A stretch of DNA of 64,000 nucleotides. Origin: Astragalus membranaceus (taxonomy: Eukaryota; Streptophyta; Magnoliopsida; Fabales; Fabaceae). The stretch covers positions 1,922,001 to 1,986,000 of the forward strand of contig CM076847.1 in the NCBI GenBank assembly GCA_039519185.1, given 5' to 3'. Below, piece after piece: positions 12,111 through 23,593 of this stretch. A program made the position numbers and the translations under genes. The notes under the pieces were generated by a model, which did no database searches, was not told where the DNA came from, and saw nothing but the letters and a program-made list of their open reading frames with translations. The first letter of the stretch is position 1. Each line of letters starts with the position of its first letter.

Positions 12111-12461
12111 TGTTCTGTACCTTGCAATGCTGAGTGGACTGCAGTTGGTAGGTCACCTGCTGCCTGGCCGGAGGTTAGTGCGAGCCCGGGAGGGGTACCT
12201 GCGAAGCCACTCCGACGCTCAAGTCAGTATTGAGAATAGATGAGTGATTTAGCTAGGAATGATAATCTCCCTCTTTATGGCAATGTGTGCCAGTATTTAT
12301 AGGGAATTGTGCCCGTGGTGGGCCGTTGGATCGATAGAGTGAATCTGAACCATCCAAGTATGAGAGTCATGAATGGGCCGGTATATTGTGGATATAGATC
12401 ACAGTGATTGGGCCAATCCATATCTAAATGCTGAATAGACCTCTTGGTCCAGTCCAAAACT
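12111..12461 (-). repeat. 5' LTR of the gag-only gypsy element
   Basis: Direct repeat partner of 8148-8498. In minus orientation it carries the TATAAATAC promoter-like box upstream of gag. Confidence 0.85.
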
Positions 12462-13239
12462 GTAATAATGTTAAAAAAATTCTAGAGTTGACTCCTTCAT
12501 CTAATAAAATTTTCACACAAAAAGTAGTATAAACACAAAATATTCCAGCTTGTCAATACGTTGCTTCATCCTCTTTCATTCAGATAAGAAGGTAGGGGAT
12601 TTGAAGAAATCGAAATATAAAAAATTAATAGAAAATAAACACAATCCAATATCTTATTCTTTTCAAGATATTTGTAAAAAACATGTTTTCTAATACAATA
12701 ACTTTGGAACTTGAAGCTTCTTCTTCTTTACTCATTTTACTTGCGTCATTCTTCCCACTTGAAGAAAAAAGAGGGAAAGAGATGACCCAAAGGAACAATA
12801 CAAAATCATAAGTTGATTAAAAAAAATAAAGTAATTAATTATAGGTGGTATCAAAATACTCGCGATTGATGTAGTTGAAAAAAAACATTGTTATTATCTT
12901 AAACATCGGGATGGGAGAATCACACAGGCCGGCAAAGTCGGGTATTCGTGGCCAGCCAGATTTTTTGGCGTAGATTAGTCATCGACAAAGCCGGTAAAAC
13001 TACGCACTAATAAGATAGTAACAAAAAAACGTACTTACATTATTATTTCAAGGGAAAACAAACATAATAAAATCAATCTATTAATCATCAATCAGTCAAT
13101 ATCAATACATCATAATAAAATCAACCGTTAGCAAAATGTCCATAATAGACATCTCCTAAAATTGCCATCTATCCAAAATTTGGGTCATTTTGCCACTACA
13201 GGACAAAAAAATTAGCTTTTCAATACATCATAATAAAAT
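12462..13239. other. AT-rich sequence, nothing recognised
   Basis: No gene or element with clear boundaries. It may belong to the Helitron whose 3' end is at 17106, but I could not find a 5' TC terminus. Confidence 0.4.
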
Positions 13240-16200
13240 CAACAGTCAGCAAAATATCCACTAATAAAAATAATCAATTTAACTACTAATAATTATCAAA
13301 AAAATTTCAACCATTAACAAAACGTCTAAAATAACTTTTTTTAGGAATCTAGTAATTTAATTAATATTATTAATTAAATATTAAATTATCTACAATTTAC
13401 TAATTGATATAATCTACACAAGTTGTTTAACCACTAACAATTGTACAATAAAAAATTAACCATTATCACAAATTCCAAAATAATCAATTTAACTACTAAC
13501 AATTGTCAAAAAAAATTCAACCATTAACAAAAATTCTAAAATAATTTTTTTTAAATATAATAATTTAATTAATATTATTAAATAAATATTAATTTATCTA
13601 TAATTTACTAATTGATATAATCTACTCATATTATTTAACCGCTAACAATTGTACAATAAAAAATTAACCATTGTAGCGACCGAAAAACCGGGCGAGGATT
13701 CCTCGAAGGTTCAAAAATGAAGTCGCCACCAAAGTTTAGTTTAAGGGCAAATATTGGAAAATCCCTTTTGGAATGGATAAGGGTCCTTGAGACCAGATTA
13801 GGGTTCGGGAGTCGGTTATGCGTGGGGAAGGTATTAGCACCCCATGACATCCTTCCTAATGAAGGTTACCTGCTAACTAGTTGTAGGAAATAATATTAAT
13901 TTCGAAAATGTTTATTTTACCCTTTTGTCGTGAATTAAAGGAAACTAAGAGAAAGAAAAAAATTTGATATTTTTTGAATTGAAGAAAAGGATTATTTAGG
14001 AAAAGACTAAAAAAGATTTTTTATTAGTGCAATTGACAGAGGTCAGCCGCCCTCTGGTCCTACGTATCTCCTGGTAGAGAATCAAATCGCACGTAGTTCT
14101 TGGTAGAAAATGTTTGTTGGTTGGTGTTTTTTAATATAGGGGTTTTAGGACTGTGTGATATGTGTTGAAGGACCACTGGGGGTCTGAAGGAGCGCTGGGG
14201 CTCTGAAGGACCACAGTTCGCTTATCCTAAAACGATGATTAACCCGGCCGTACGACCGACTTAATCCCCTACTTTGAAAATAAGATTTTTTGATTTTTGA
14301 AATGAAAGAGATGTGTTTGTATTTTTTTAGTTTAGAAATTATTTATTTTAAATAGGGATTTAGGACCTGATCCGTAACGGTTCATTAGTGGCCTAAAAAG
14401 CAGACTAACCCGACTGTACAGTCGACTTAATCCCCTATTTATATTTTTTTGAAAAAAAGGAGGTCTATTTTCATAGAGAAAAATGGATTTGGAAAGAAAT
14501 CATTTATTTGTAGAAAAAGAAAGAAAAAAAAAAGGAACGAAAGAGGGGTGTAGTGGTAAAATGGGTTGTCATTAGCTATAGGGGTTTGTATTTTTTTTTT
14601 AAAAAGGGGGGGTGTGGAAAGCAGAAGCCCAGTTCGTTTTTTGTGCTTATGAGCCCACGAATTCTGGGCTTAGGAGGGGGAGGCGTATAATGGAATCTGT
14701 GTGGGGCGATTAGTAATCTGGTATTAAAAAAAAAATTAAAATAAACAAAAGCCTAACTATATAATGCAAAAAAAAAACTGAACAGCTAAATTAAACCTAA
14801 TCTCACTCTCCAACCCTAGCAGCGCCGTCCTCTCTCCCTCGACCCCCAACTTCCATTTTTCCTCTCCTCCGGCGTTCTCGCCAAGCTCTCTCTCCTCTGT
14901 TAGCTTTTGCCTTTCCCCTCGCTAGCAGCGTCGTTCCCATCTCAACTTTTTAACCCTAATTTCGTTTTTTCTCTCTCTCTCTCTCTCTCACGCCGTTCCC
15001 ACCCCCTTCGACCCTAACTTCGCTTTATCTTCTCACCGCCGACCCTAATCTCCGATTTAACAACAACCCAGAACTGAGTGAGAAGAGACTACGGGGGAGA
15101 GGGGAGTTTCACGAGGGTGGTTATTCGGTGGTGGAGTGGTGGTTCGCGAAGGGAGAGAGAAACGAGGACGTGTGATGGTGGGCTACGACAGTGACTATTC
15201 ATGGAGGAAGAGGGGAGATCGTACGGTGGTTTATGGTTTTGGTGTGATGGCGGTTACGATGTTGGATTTTGGTGGTGGTGGGACGAAGAGGCGACGATGG
15301 CGAAGTGGTCATTGTTGACGGTTTGGGGTACGGTGGCGTGCGGAGTCGCGAGGAGAGGAGAGAGAAACGGAGAGGCTTGGGGTGGTTGGTGTACGGCGGT
15401 GACGGAGGTGTGGCCGTTTGGGGGGCGAGGTGACGGTGAGAAGGTGTGATGAGACGGTGGTGTACGGCTGTGGTTGAGTTTGGCCGTGGAGTGGTGCGCT
15501 GGTGGTGGGGGTGATGGTTGTGATGCTCTGTGGTGGTGGATGGCCGTGAGGGAGGGGGAGTGTGGTGGTGCTCCCCTCCCCCTTTTCTTCTTTCTTTCTC
15601 TCCTCTGTGTGTCTGTTGTATTGTTAGATAATTAATTTTCTTTCTTGGTTCCTGTCCAGTGCCCCTACGGTTCACACCCCCCCTCTGTTTGTTTCCCTTT
15701 CTCTCTTTTGTTTGTGTTATCTGTTGTAGTTTTTTTTTTCAGAATCCCCCCCTTTATTTTCCGTGACTGTGTGTGTGCGTCTGTGTGTGTTACTGTATAT
15801 GCCTCCCCTAACTTTGTGCTACTGTTTGGTATTTATAGGCCAATTGGTGAGGACAGCAATTAGGGCAAATTTGGGGTGATGAGGTGAGGATAGAAAGGAC
15901 AGCAGCTGGCTGGCAATTTTTGGGTGCAAGGACAGCATAATTTGAATGGGCAAAGGACAATAGCTGGCATGGAGGAAGGACAAAGAATCAAATGGCAGCC
16001 AAGGAGAAACCCTAGCTAGGGCAAACCTGCCCCCTTTTGATTATTTTTTTGAATTTTGTATTTTAATTTTTTGTACTATTTACATCTTTTTGCTTTTTTG
16101 TTTATATGTGTAAAAAGATTTGATTATGTAATAAAAGGGGTTGTGGCTATTCAGCTTTTGCTTAATTTTATATTTATTTATATTATTTATATTTTATGAA

Positions 16201-16590
16201 ATAGAGCAATATCAACAAAAACGAGTATCGAAATAAACGTCACACGTTGACTGTTAAAGACACGTGCACGATTAAAACGACGATAATAATAAATAAATAA
16301 AAACTCTTTTGGATTTTTTTTTGTCAATTAGCCGGACAAAATTAGGGTATGACAACCATTATCACAAATTCCAATTTTTTTTTAATAATATCATAATTTA
16401 ATTAAAATGATTAAATTAATATTAAATTATCTAAAATTTACTATTAACTATAATGTACTGAAATTACTATAACCAATCAATTTAACCACTAACAAATATA
16501 AAAAAAATTAACCACCGTCAAAAATTTCAAGATAACTTTTTTTAAATAATTTAAATTAAGATGATAAAATTAATACTAAATGATCTAGAA
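13240..16590. repeat. ~210-bp AT-rich tandem repeat, split by a solo LTR
   Basis: About three units with a period near 211 bp (AAAATAATCAATTT at 13266 and 13477; ACCATTATCACAAATTCC near 13460 and 16355). The third unit is interrupted at 13672-16354 by the solo LTR. It is probably internal to the Helitron ending at 17106. Confidence 0.7.
13672..16354 (+). mobile_element. solo LTR, Ogre-like (Ty3/gypsy)
   Basis: 2,683 bp running from TGTAGCGACCG to GGTATGACA with a perfect 5-bp TSD, ACCAT, at 13667-13671 and 16355-16359. The left part contains a GGTTCGGGAGTCGGTTA...TTAGCACCCC stretch that I recognise from LTRs of legume Ogre elements. Plus-strand signals fit an LTR: TATTTATAGG near 15830 and AATAAAAGG near 16130. 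No second LTR or internal domain is present, so it is a solo LTR left by recombination. A CT run lies near 14970-14990. Confidence 0.87.
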
Positions 16591-16601
16591 TAAAAAAATA
16601 T

Positions 16602-16850
16602 AAACAAGTGGCAACAGGAGCAGCAATGAGAGACTGACAACGGGAGCGACAACGGGGGAGGCAACGGGAGAGGCAACATGGTGCGACAATAGGAGCGGCA
16701 ACGAGACACTGGCAATGAGATCGACAAAAGGAGAGGCAATGGGGCGGCAACAGGAGTGACAATTGGAGCGGCAACGAGAGGCTGGCATTGGGATCGGCAA
16801 CCAGAGAGCCAATAGAAGAGTGACAGCGAGAGTGGCAACGGGGGTGCATA
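16602..16850. repeat. minisatellite of GGCAACGRGAG-type units
   Basis: Imperfect short repeats of roughly 12-27 bp built on GGCAACGGGAG and GGCAATGAGA. Open frames across it are periodicity artefacts. It lies about 250 bp before the Helitron 3' end at 17106. Confidence 0.8.
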
Positions 16851-17071
16851 TCCCCTGTTAAATCTCATTTTCTCTTTCTTTTGATTCTTGCTCCATTATT
16901 AAGATTAGAAGAATATACGAGTTTTTTTTTTTAACGTTTTGCAGCACAAGTATTTTAAGCAAGTTGAAAGATACCCTTTTGATCGAGTTTTTCATTTTTT
17001 GTTTATAACATTTTACATTTTTCAATGTGTTTATAATTTCATAGCAAATTATAACAAATACAGCGTCACCT

Positions 17072-17106
17072 GTGCGTCCCGTGCGCCGCACGGGGTAAAA
17101 TACTAG
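17072..17106 (+). mobile_element. Helitron 3' terminus
   Basis: A GC-rich palindrome, CCCGTGCGCCGCACGGGG, is followed after about 7 bases by CTAG (17103-17106) and then a host T. A hairpin followed by CTRR, inserted before T, is the canonical Helitron 3' end. The element must extend leftwards; the 5' TC end was not located, so only the terminus is annotated. Confidence 0.7.
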
Positions 17107-18192
17107 TTGTTATACGTAAAATAAATAAATGTATGACCTAAAAGACTTTCTTAGTGAATAATTATGATAGAGAGGAGATGGAAGACTAACAAAGTAATAG
17201 AAGATACTAAAACATCAATGAATTGTTAGATAAATAATGACTTATTATACCAAATTTGAACTTCTATTTTATTTTTGTGGTAGTAATGGCTATCACATGG
17301 ACACGAGAGGAGCCGTCCCTCTTTCGAACAAGGGTATTTTGAGAGAGAAAAAAATTATCCTATATAAACAAATTATGTCAAACACCTAACAAAAATTTAT
17401 CTACTATAAACTACTAGATTGACGTTGCCAAACAAAGCTTCGTATAGAGTGCAAATAGCACTTCCTTTCTGTTTAAGTTGAGAGAATACATGGGTTACCC
17501 AAATAAGCTCATACTTCTTACTCACGCCCTCCTACTCACCACACACCCCTAAATCTCACAAATTCCAATATTACCCCTCCCCAAAACTCCTTTCTCCCAC
17601 ACTCTCCCTCCCTCTTCTTCACTTCACACCCACTCGCTCTTTCACCTTCCCACTCCCACTCACCACCACCACCTCCCACTCACCACCACCACCACCACCA
17701 CTTACCAACACCACCATTTCTTTCTCTTTATCATCACCACCGCCATCTTCTCCCTCTCACCACCATTACCACCACAACCACTTCCTTCTCTCCTCTTTTC
17801 TTCTCCTTCACCACTCTCACCACCTCCATCTCCTCTTTCTCCATTACTCATATTTTTTTTCTGCATTTAGAGATGGTTCGATACTATAGTACTGAAGTGT
17901 TTAAAAAAATTTGAAAAACACAGGTCTGCCACTATAGTACCGACACTATGATGTCGAACCAGTACAGTACCATAATGATGTACCTGTTAAATATCATGCA
18001 ACAAGGGGTGTTTGCTAAGTCATAAGCCACGTTACTATGATGCTGAACCGGTACGGTATCATAGTGTCGTACCCGTTGAAATCCAAAAAAAAAGGATGCG
18101 CTTAGAATTTTTTTATTCATTAATAGTATTATGGTCATTTTGTAGGTTTTGGAGGTATGCAGTTAGTAGCGGGTTTGTAAGAAGCATGACAC
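17107..18192. other. intergenic with CAC-rich low-complexity tract
   Basis: No gene. About 17550-17850 is pyrimidine-rich with (CAC)n/(CCA)n runs. About 17920-18090 contains two diverged direct copies of a ~50-bp motif (ACTATGATG..GAACC.GTAC..GTACC.GTT). Confidence 0.5.
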
Positions 18193-18201
18193 CCCAAATA
18201 T

Positions 18202-19403
18202 GGGTTTTTTTTTGTACCCCCATCACCTCTCATTTACCCCCATCAAATTGCTAAAACCCGAAAATACCCCTGCCCAACTTGCAATTCGCTCGGATTTATC
18301 TTCATCTAAGGTAAATCCGCTTTGCTATTTTTAAAGTCGGATTTACCTCAGATGGGGGTAACCAAAAGGTAAATCCGATTTCAAAAATAACAAAGCAGAT
18401 TTACCTTAGCTGAAGATAAATCCGCTTTGTTATTTTGGAAATCGGATTTACCTAGTGGGTACATAAATCCGATTTCCCTAAAAAAAGAGAAAATCGGATT
18501 TATCCCGCCTAAGGTAAATTCGATTTCCCTAAAAAAAGAAAAACGGATTTATCCCACCTAAGGTAAATCCGATTTTGTTATTAAAAAAATTGTTTTTTAT
18601 TTAATTTTTTAAAAAAGGTTATAAAATGCTACTGAAAATCCGTTAAACAGCCAAAACTAATCCAAAAATTATAAAAACACCACTAAAAATCTAATAAAAC
18701 CAAAATAAGGTTATACAAATTTTTTCAGATTTTTTGGAGATTATGAAAAATTAAAAAAATTAATAAAAAATAGTAAACGATTGAATTTGGGATTTTGAGG
18801 TCCCCTGTCCTGAAAGAAGTCACTTTTTGACGAGTATTGATCATTGATATTTTTCGGATTTAAAAAATGTGGTTTCATTACAATTTGAGTAGGTTGCCCG
18901 AAAACTGATTTTTTAGCCTAAATTATTCTCCCGACGTACAATATCGTCACGTGTTAACGAACTACACACTAAACAGAAGCAAAAGACGGTCGAAATTTGT
19001 ATCTAAAATTTTAACTGATTTATTTATTTATTAATTAGGTTAACAAAGCGGATTTACCTTATTATTTACCCCCACATAAGGTAAATCCGCTTTGATTATT
19101 TTTAAAAGCGGATTTACCTTATATGGGGGTAGATCCGCTTTTAAAAATAACAAATCGGATTTACCTGGGGGTAAATCCGATTTGTTATTTTTAAAAGCGG
19201 ATCTACCCCATCTTAAATAAATCAGATTTTAATTTTTCAAAATTTTTAGTGGAAATCGGATTTACCTAAATCTGATTTCCAAAAAAAAAAAAGAAATCAG
19301 GATACGTTCGGGATTTTTAAATTTTGTGAAGGGAAATTGCGTCTTTTCGCAGGGTCGATGGGGGTAGATAGGAATGTGATGGGGGTAAAAAAAAAAAAAA
19401 CCC
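18202..19403. mobile_element. Mutator-like element with hairpin-rich interior
   Basis: A perfect 9-bp TSD, CCCAAATAT, lies at 18193-18201 and 19404-19412. Ends are GGGTTTTTTTTTGTACCCCC and, inverted, GGGT(T)nACCCCCATCAC. Both halves carry many copies of GGTAAATCCG and its complement CGGATTTACC, often paired around a TTATTTTT spacer, so the transcript could fold into successive hairpins. No transposase. It stops about 190 bp before the COX10 start. Confidence 0.8.
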
Positions 19404-19406
19404 CCC

Positions 19407-19500
19407 AAATATCCAGTAGGATTTACATTTAGAGCCCAATAGAAAACAGCCCATTAAGGAGATAGAACACAAATGGAATGGTAAATCCTACTGGATATTT
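19407..19500. repeat. perfect 20-bp inverted repeat upstream of COX10
   Basis: The arms at 19407-19426 and 19481-19500 (AAATATCCAGTAGGATTTAC and its exact complement) are separated by a 54-bp loop. The left arm overlaps the TSD of the MULE, so the MULE landed at its edge. It may be a small MITE or part of the COX10 5' region. Confidence 0.8.
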
Positions 19501-19593
19501 TGACCAAGAAAAAGCTTTTAATTGGTTGACAAAGAAAAAGCTTTTGATTCTCTGGGAGTCTATTCTGGTTTGCTCCTGTGCAACCCAATCGCG

Positions 19594-22500
19594 ATGATGA
19601 CGACGATGTTGAGGAGGAATTGGAGTTCTGTTACCTCCTATTCAAAACTCGTTAATTCTTCTTCTTCTTCTTCAACTTTTCACAATCTTAATCATCTCCG
19701 TTCCTCTTTTTCTTCTTCTTCTTCGTCTTCGAATCTTCATCTCTCACCCTCCACTTCTGCTGCTTCAAAAGCCACCGATCTCGTCTCCCTTGCGCGCCAC
19801 TATGGAAACTGCTATTCGGAACTCTCCAAAGCTCGTCTCAGGTTTCATCTCAATAATCACTATAATTATTCTCACTTTTATTTCTTTATTTTCGTCTTTT
19901 GTTTTTTGTTTTAGCACTTAGGGCTTTGGATTTTGATGCTTTTTATTGGAGCAATTATTGTTTTTTTGTAATGTTAAAATTAAACGCATTTCAATTGATC
20001 ATTTTTCTAGCATGCTTGTGGTTGCAACTTCTGGGACTGGATTTGTGTTGGGGAGTGGTAGTGCCGTTGATCTCTGCACACTTTCTTGGACTTGTTTGGG
20101 TACTATGATGGTTGCTGCGTCTGCTAGCACTTTAAATCAGGTTAATTCTTCAGGAGAATATTCCACTTCATTTACACTTGTCTTATCTTTTATTTGTTTT
20201 TTTTTTAAAATTACCTTTGCTTTAAACTTAATTCTAGCATGTTTTAATGAATTTGACTAGAAAGAGGAGTGAAAATGTCTGTATGGGAGAAGACAATTAT
20301 AAAGTGATCCCAGGCAGTCAGGCACTCTTTATGGCTAGCAAACGAGTAGAGATCCTCTCCATTTATTAATGGAGGGTTCATTACTAAAGTTATTGGTATA
20401 TTAATGCACATAAATGCCTAATACATGTCACATATTTAAGAAATATATGCATGTTTACACCCAAAACTTTAGTAATGGGCATCTCCATTTCTTTTAAGAA
20501 ATGGGGAGTGGGGAGGATCTCTACTCCTTTTTGGCTATGTTATTGTTCGAAACATTTATTACATTATTATTGCACGGAGATATTTAGTAAGTAGATTTTA
20601 CTCTAAAAAATGTGTTTTCTGTTCCCCCTCATCTGCCTCTTAGATTCATTGATTAATGGTTGTGTATTTTTTAGGTGTTTGAGATCAACAATGATGCCAA
20701 AATGAAGAGAACGAGTCAAAGGCCACTACCATCGGGGCGCATTACAATACCTCACGCAGTTGGCTGGGCATCCTCTGTTGGTTTAGGTGGCACAGCCCTG
20801 CTAGCAACGCAGGTAGTGAAACAAATTAATTTACTTAGTTGGTTGTATGTTTTTCTTGTTTAAGTTGTAAACCTTCAAATGCATTTTTTACCAAATGTTT
20901 GATGTGCTTTGAGATAGGGACTAACATTGCAGCTTTATGACAAGGTTGTTCCAGACTAATATGTTAGCTGCTGGGCTCGCTGCTTCAAACCTGATTCTCT
21001 ATGCATTTGTATATACTCCATTGAAGCAGATTCATCCTGTAAATACGTGGGTGGGGGCTGTTGTCGGTGCTATTCCACCACTTTTGGGGTAATTGTCTAC
21101 AAGTTTTCTTTTGTCTCTTATGCTGCTTAATCTTTTGACCATGTGATATGTAAATCCCTTTGAATTTAAGGTGTTCTGCATTAAATTGTTGTGGAGAGTG
21201 TAGGATTTTTTGTTGGGAAACTTATAATGATTTGCCGTTTCAAAAGTTAAACCAAGCACAAAATTTGAAAATATTTTCCCACCCTTTGTTTTCTTACTGT
21301 AACTTCCAAACTTTTTTTTGACATCAAAATAACTTCCATACTTGCAAAAGGAAATTGAGACAAAAAAAATCTGGATATTTTCTGTTTTCTAATGTATAGT
21401 TAGTGATATGGCAGCCTCTTGTTTCATCTCACCTATCTGATGTAGAGGAGAGTGCACTCTAAAAAGCCAGGCTGCTAAAGGGGTAAAACCTCTGTTTTAA
21501 ACCCCAAGTTAATATGGGAGGAGTCATGTTTTTATATGTCAATATCATCTTATGTTATGGAGTCCTCTGTGTGTGTGCGCCATACACAAAACCTGCATAC
21601 TACTTTCCATAATCTGTCATGGTTGATTTTGACTGCTTGATGTCAAATATATATCTTATACATTTCTTCCTGTGGTGGGATACTCAATATTTTCGTGCTG
21701 ATATTTTGTTTGAATTGAGTATCGAATGCTCTGGGGATTTTATTTTAACTGGTACATTGAACTTCTCTTGCTCCAAGTATTATGCGTATTAGGTTATTGG
21801 TCAAGGTTGTATATCTTATCCTCCACTTTAGATTGGCTGTAAAGGGGTTAATGGGTCATATACTACTGAAAGAATAAATAATTCAACACTGAATAGATGA
21901 GCATGCATTTCTTTTGTTTAATTAGTCTGTTTTTTCTTTACACTTGTTCTCACTCTATTGGATTTGGCTCCTCCAAAGAGAACTCTAATTTTAGATGACA
22001 AAGTAAGACATGTCAACTGCTCATGCGAAAATCAACTGTTGGTAATACATCCGTGATTGTTATACATGTCCACTTAATATCAATTATTAACTTATTCATC
22101 TTCTTACTTTACCCCGTAAAGTGAATTTAGAGAAGCTAAACTCGACCCCTCTGTTCTTCACATGTATGGTCATGTGCATGCATGTGTTATGCTTTCCCTC
22201 ACCTTTTTCTGTGGTTGATTTTCAGATGGGCTGCAGCTTCTGGTGACATTTCACTAAATAGTTTGATTCTTCCAGCTGCTTTGTATTTTTGGCAGTTACC
22301 ACATTTTATGGCCCTTGCCTATATGTGCCGCAGTGACTATGCGGTGGGCGGGTATGTTTATATAATTGTTTAGTTTAAAGTTACAAAATTTTGTTTCTAG
22401 CAACTATTTTGGTGCCTCCCTAGTACAAGCTCTGGTGCATGATAGCATTATTTTTTTAAAATACAAAATTATAGGGACCCAATTGCAGTTTGAACTACAA

Positions 22501-23593
22501 GGACATCCAATTTCTAAATATAGAAACATAATAAGTTAACCAAATTTATCTTAGCAGTTGGCATACAAATAACATTTTATTGGGTTACACAAATTACTTC
22601 TTTTTATTTATACTATAAAAATGGATAATGTTACACTGGTAGCTGCATATGGTTTGTGGTCTACAGACTACAGTGTCCAAACTTATACTATCCTTTACTT
22701 ATTGACATGTTCTGTTGCAAATTTAGGTTTAAGATGTACTCTCTTGCTGATCCATCTGGCCGGAGAACAGCACTGGTGGCCTTGAGGAACTCTATATATC
22801 TAATCCCTTTGGGATTCTTGGCATTTGATTGTGAGTGTTGTTTTCTTGGCATTTGATAGATACATTATACATACTTCGATAGGATACCTTATAAGTTTTC
22901 CTTTGAAGTCGAAAAATCATGAAGAAGACTTTCTTAAGTAAGATTCTTCCCTGTGCAATATAGGATCGGTATGAATCTTGAATAAAATTTTATAATACTA
23001 GAATAAAAAGTCTATAATTTTAATCAAAGCAAGAGTGTACCTTTCAAGTCCCTGAATTTGAAATCTGGTTTTGTAAATGATGTTAGTTACTATTGTCTTG
23101 GACAAAAAGTGATTGAAATGGTATTAAGTTTCAGTTTTCATTTAATTAGAACAAAAAGTGAATGTTTTGACCAGTGAGAATTTTGAGACTCATGTTTATG
23201 CATGTGTCAACAGGGGGTGTGACTTCTGGATGGTTTTGTCTCGAGTCCACTGTACTTACACTTGCAATAAGCGCCGCAGCATTTTCATTTTACAAAGATC
23301 GTACTAGAGAAAAAGCTAGGAGAATGTTCCATGCCAGTCTTCTCTATCTCCCAGTGTTCATGTCTGGACTTCTAATTCACCGCCGTGCCGATAACCAACA
23401 ATTCTTGGAAGACAATGCAAAGGGTTTTGTGAAATCTTCGTCCTCCGTGGAAACTTCACAGCTGGATGATAAAAATTGTAACCAGAAGACCAAAGGCAGG
23501 CGTCCCTTTGGGACTCAAGCACGGCCACCTGTAGCATATGCCTCTATTGCACCTTTCCCCTTTCTGCCTGCTCCTTCATATGACGTCCTTTAA
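19594..23593 (+). CDS. COX10: protoheme IX farnesyltransferase COX10 (7 exons)
   Basis: Haem O synthase of the UbiA prenyltransferase family; it adds farnesyl to haem B in the inner mitochondrial membrane, the first step to haem A for cytochrome c oxidase. Exons: 19594-19841, 20011-20140, 20675-20812, 20955-21088, 22226-22351, 22727-22830 and 23214-23593. All introns are GT/AG and the total is 419 residues. The start at 19594 begins MMTTMLRRNWSS, a Ser/Arg-rich mitochondrial presequence; an in-frame ATG at 19522 adds 24 residues of no clear merit. Signature 1 is NNDAKMKRTSQRPL (about 131-144, Asp133). Signature 2 is CRSDYAVGG (Asp254). Hydrophobic segments include LVVATSGTGFVLG, the ALYFW region and the SGWFCLESTVLTLAISAAAF stretch. 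The hydrophilic C-terminal tail after ~340 looks plant-specific. Assignment is secure. Confidence 0.95.
20344..20526. mobile_element. MITE-like inverted-repeat element in COX10 intron 2
   Basis: 183 bp with exact 14-bp terminal inverted repeats GAGTAGAGATCCTC (20344-20357) and GAGGATCTCTACTC (20513-20526), and further internal complementarity (TCTCCATTT / AAATGGGGAG). No clear TSD and no coding capacity. Confidence 0.65.

Larger units (their letters stand above)
8148..12461 (-). mobile_element. gag-only Ty3/gypsy element (TR-GAG-like)
   Basis: Two direct LTRs of about 351 bp (8148-8498 and 12111-12461) flank about 3.6 kb. Orientation is minus: in that sense the LTR reads TGTTCTGGAC...ACAGAACA with a TATAAATAC box, a G-rich polypurine tract abuts 8498, and the start of the interior just below 12111 reads TTGGCGACCACAGTGGG, a common post-LTR sequence in plant gypsy elements. 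The flanks GAAAT and GTAAT could be a decayed 5-bp TSD. Gag is the only coding region; no protease, RT, RNase H or integrase is present. It matches the described TR-GAG class of non-autonomous elements. The rest of the interior is minisatellite. Confidence 0.85.

Noticed and set aside
15136..15863. Several 60-158-codon frames in the Ogre-like LTR
   Set aside because: Low-complexity GGT/CAC-rich sequence inside a non-coding solo LTR; no motif and mutually antisense.
16551..16868. 105-codon Ser/Leu/Cys-rich minus frame resembling a membrane protein
   Set aside because: Three overlapping frames of similar composition are all open because the region is a minisatellite.
19501..19593. Upstream extension of COX10 and a DQEKAFNW-like LINE RT motif
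   Set aside because: The extension has no targeting value and a better presequence starts at 19594; the RT-like word comes from a short tandem repeat (GACMAAGAAAAAGCTTTT) with no other LINE domain.
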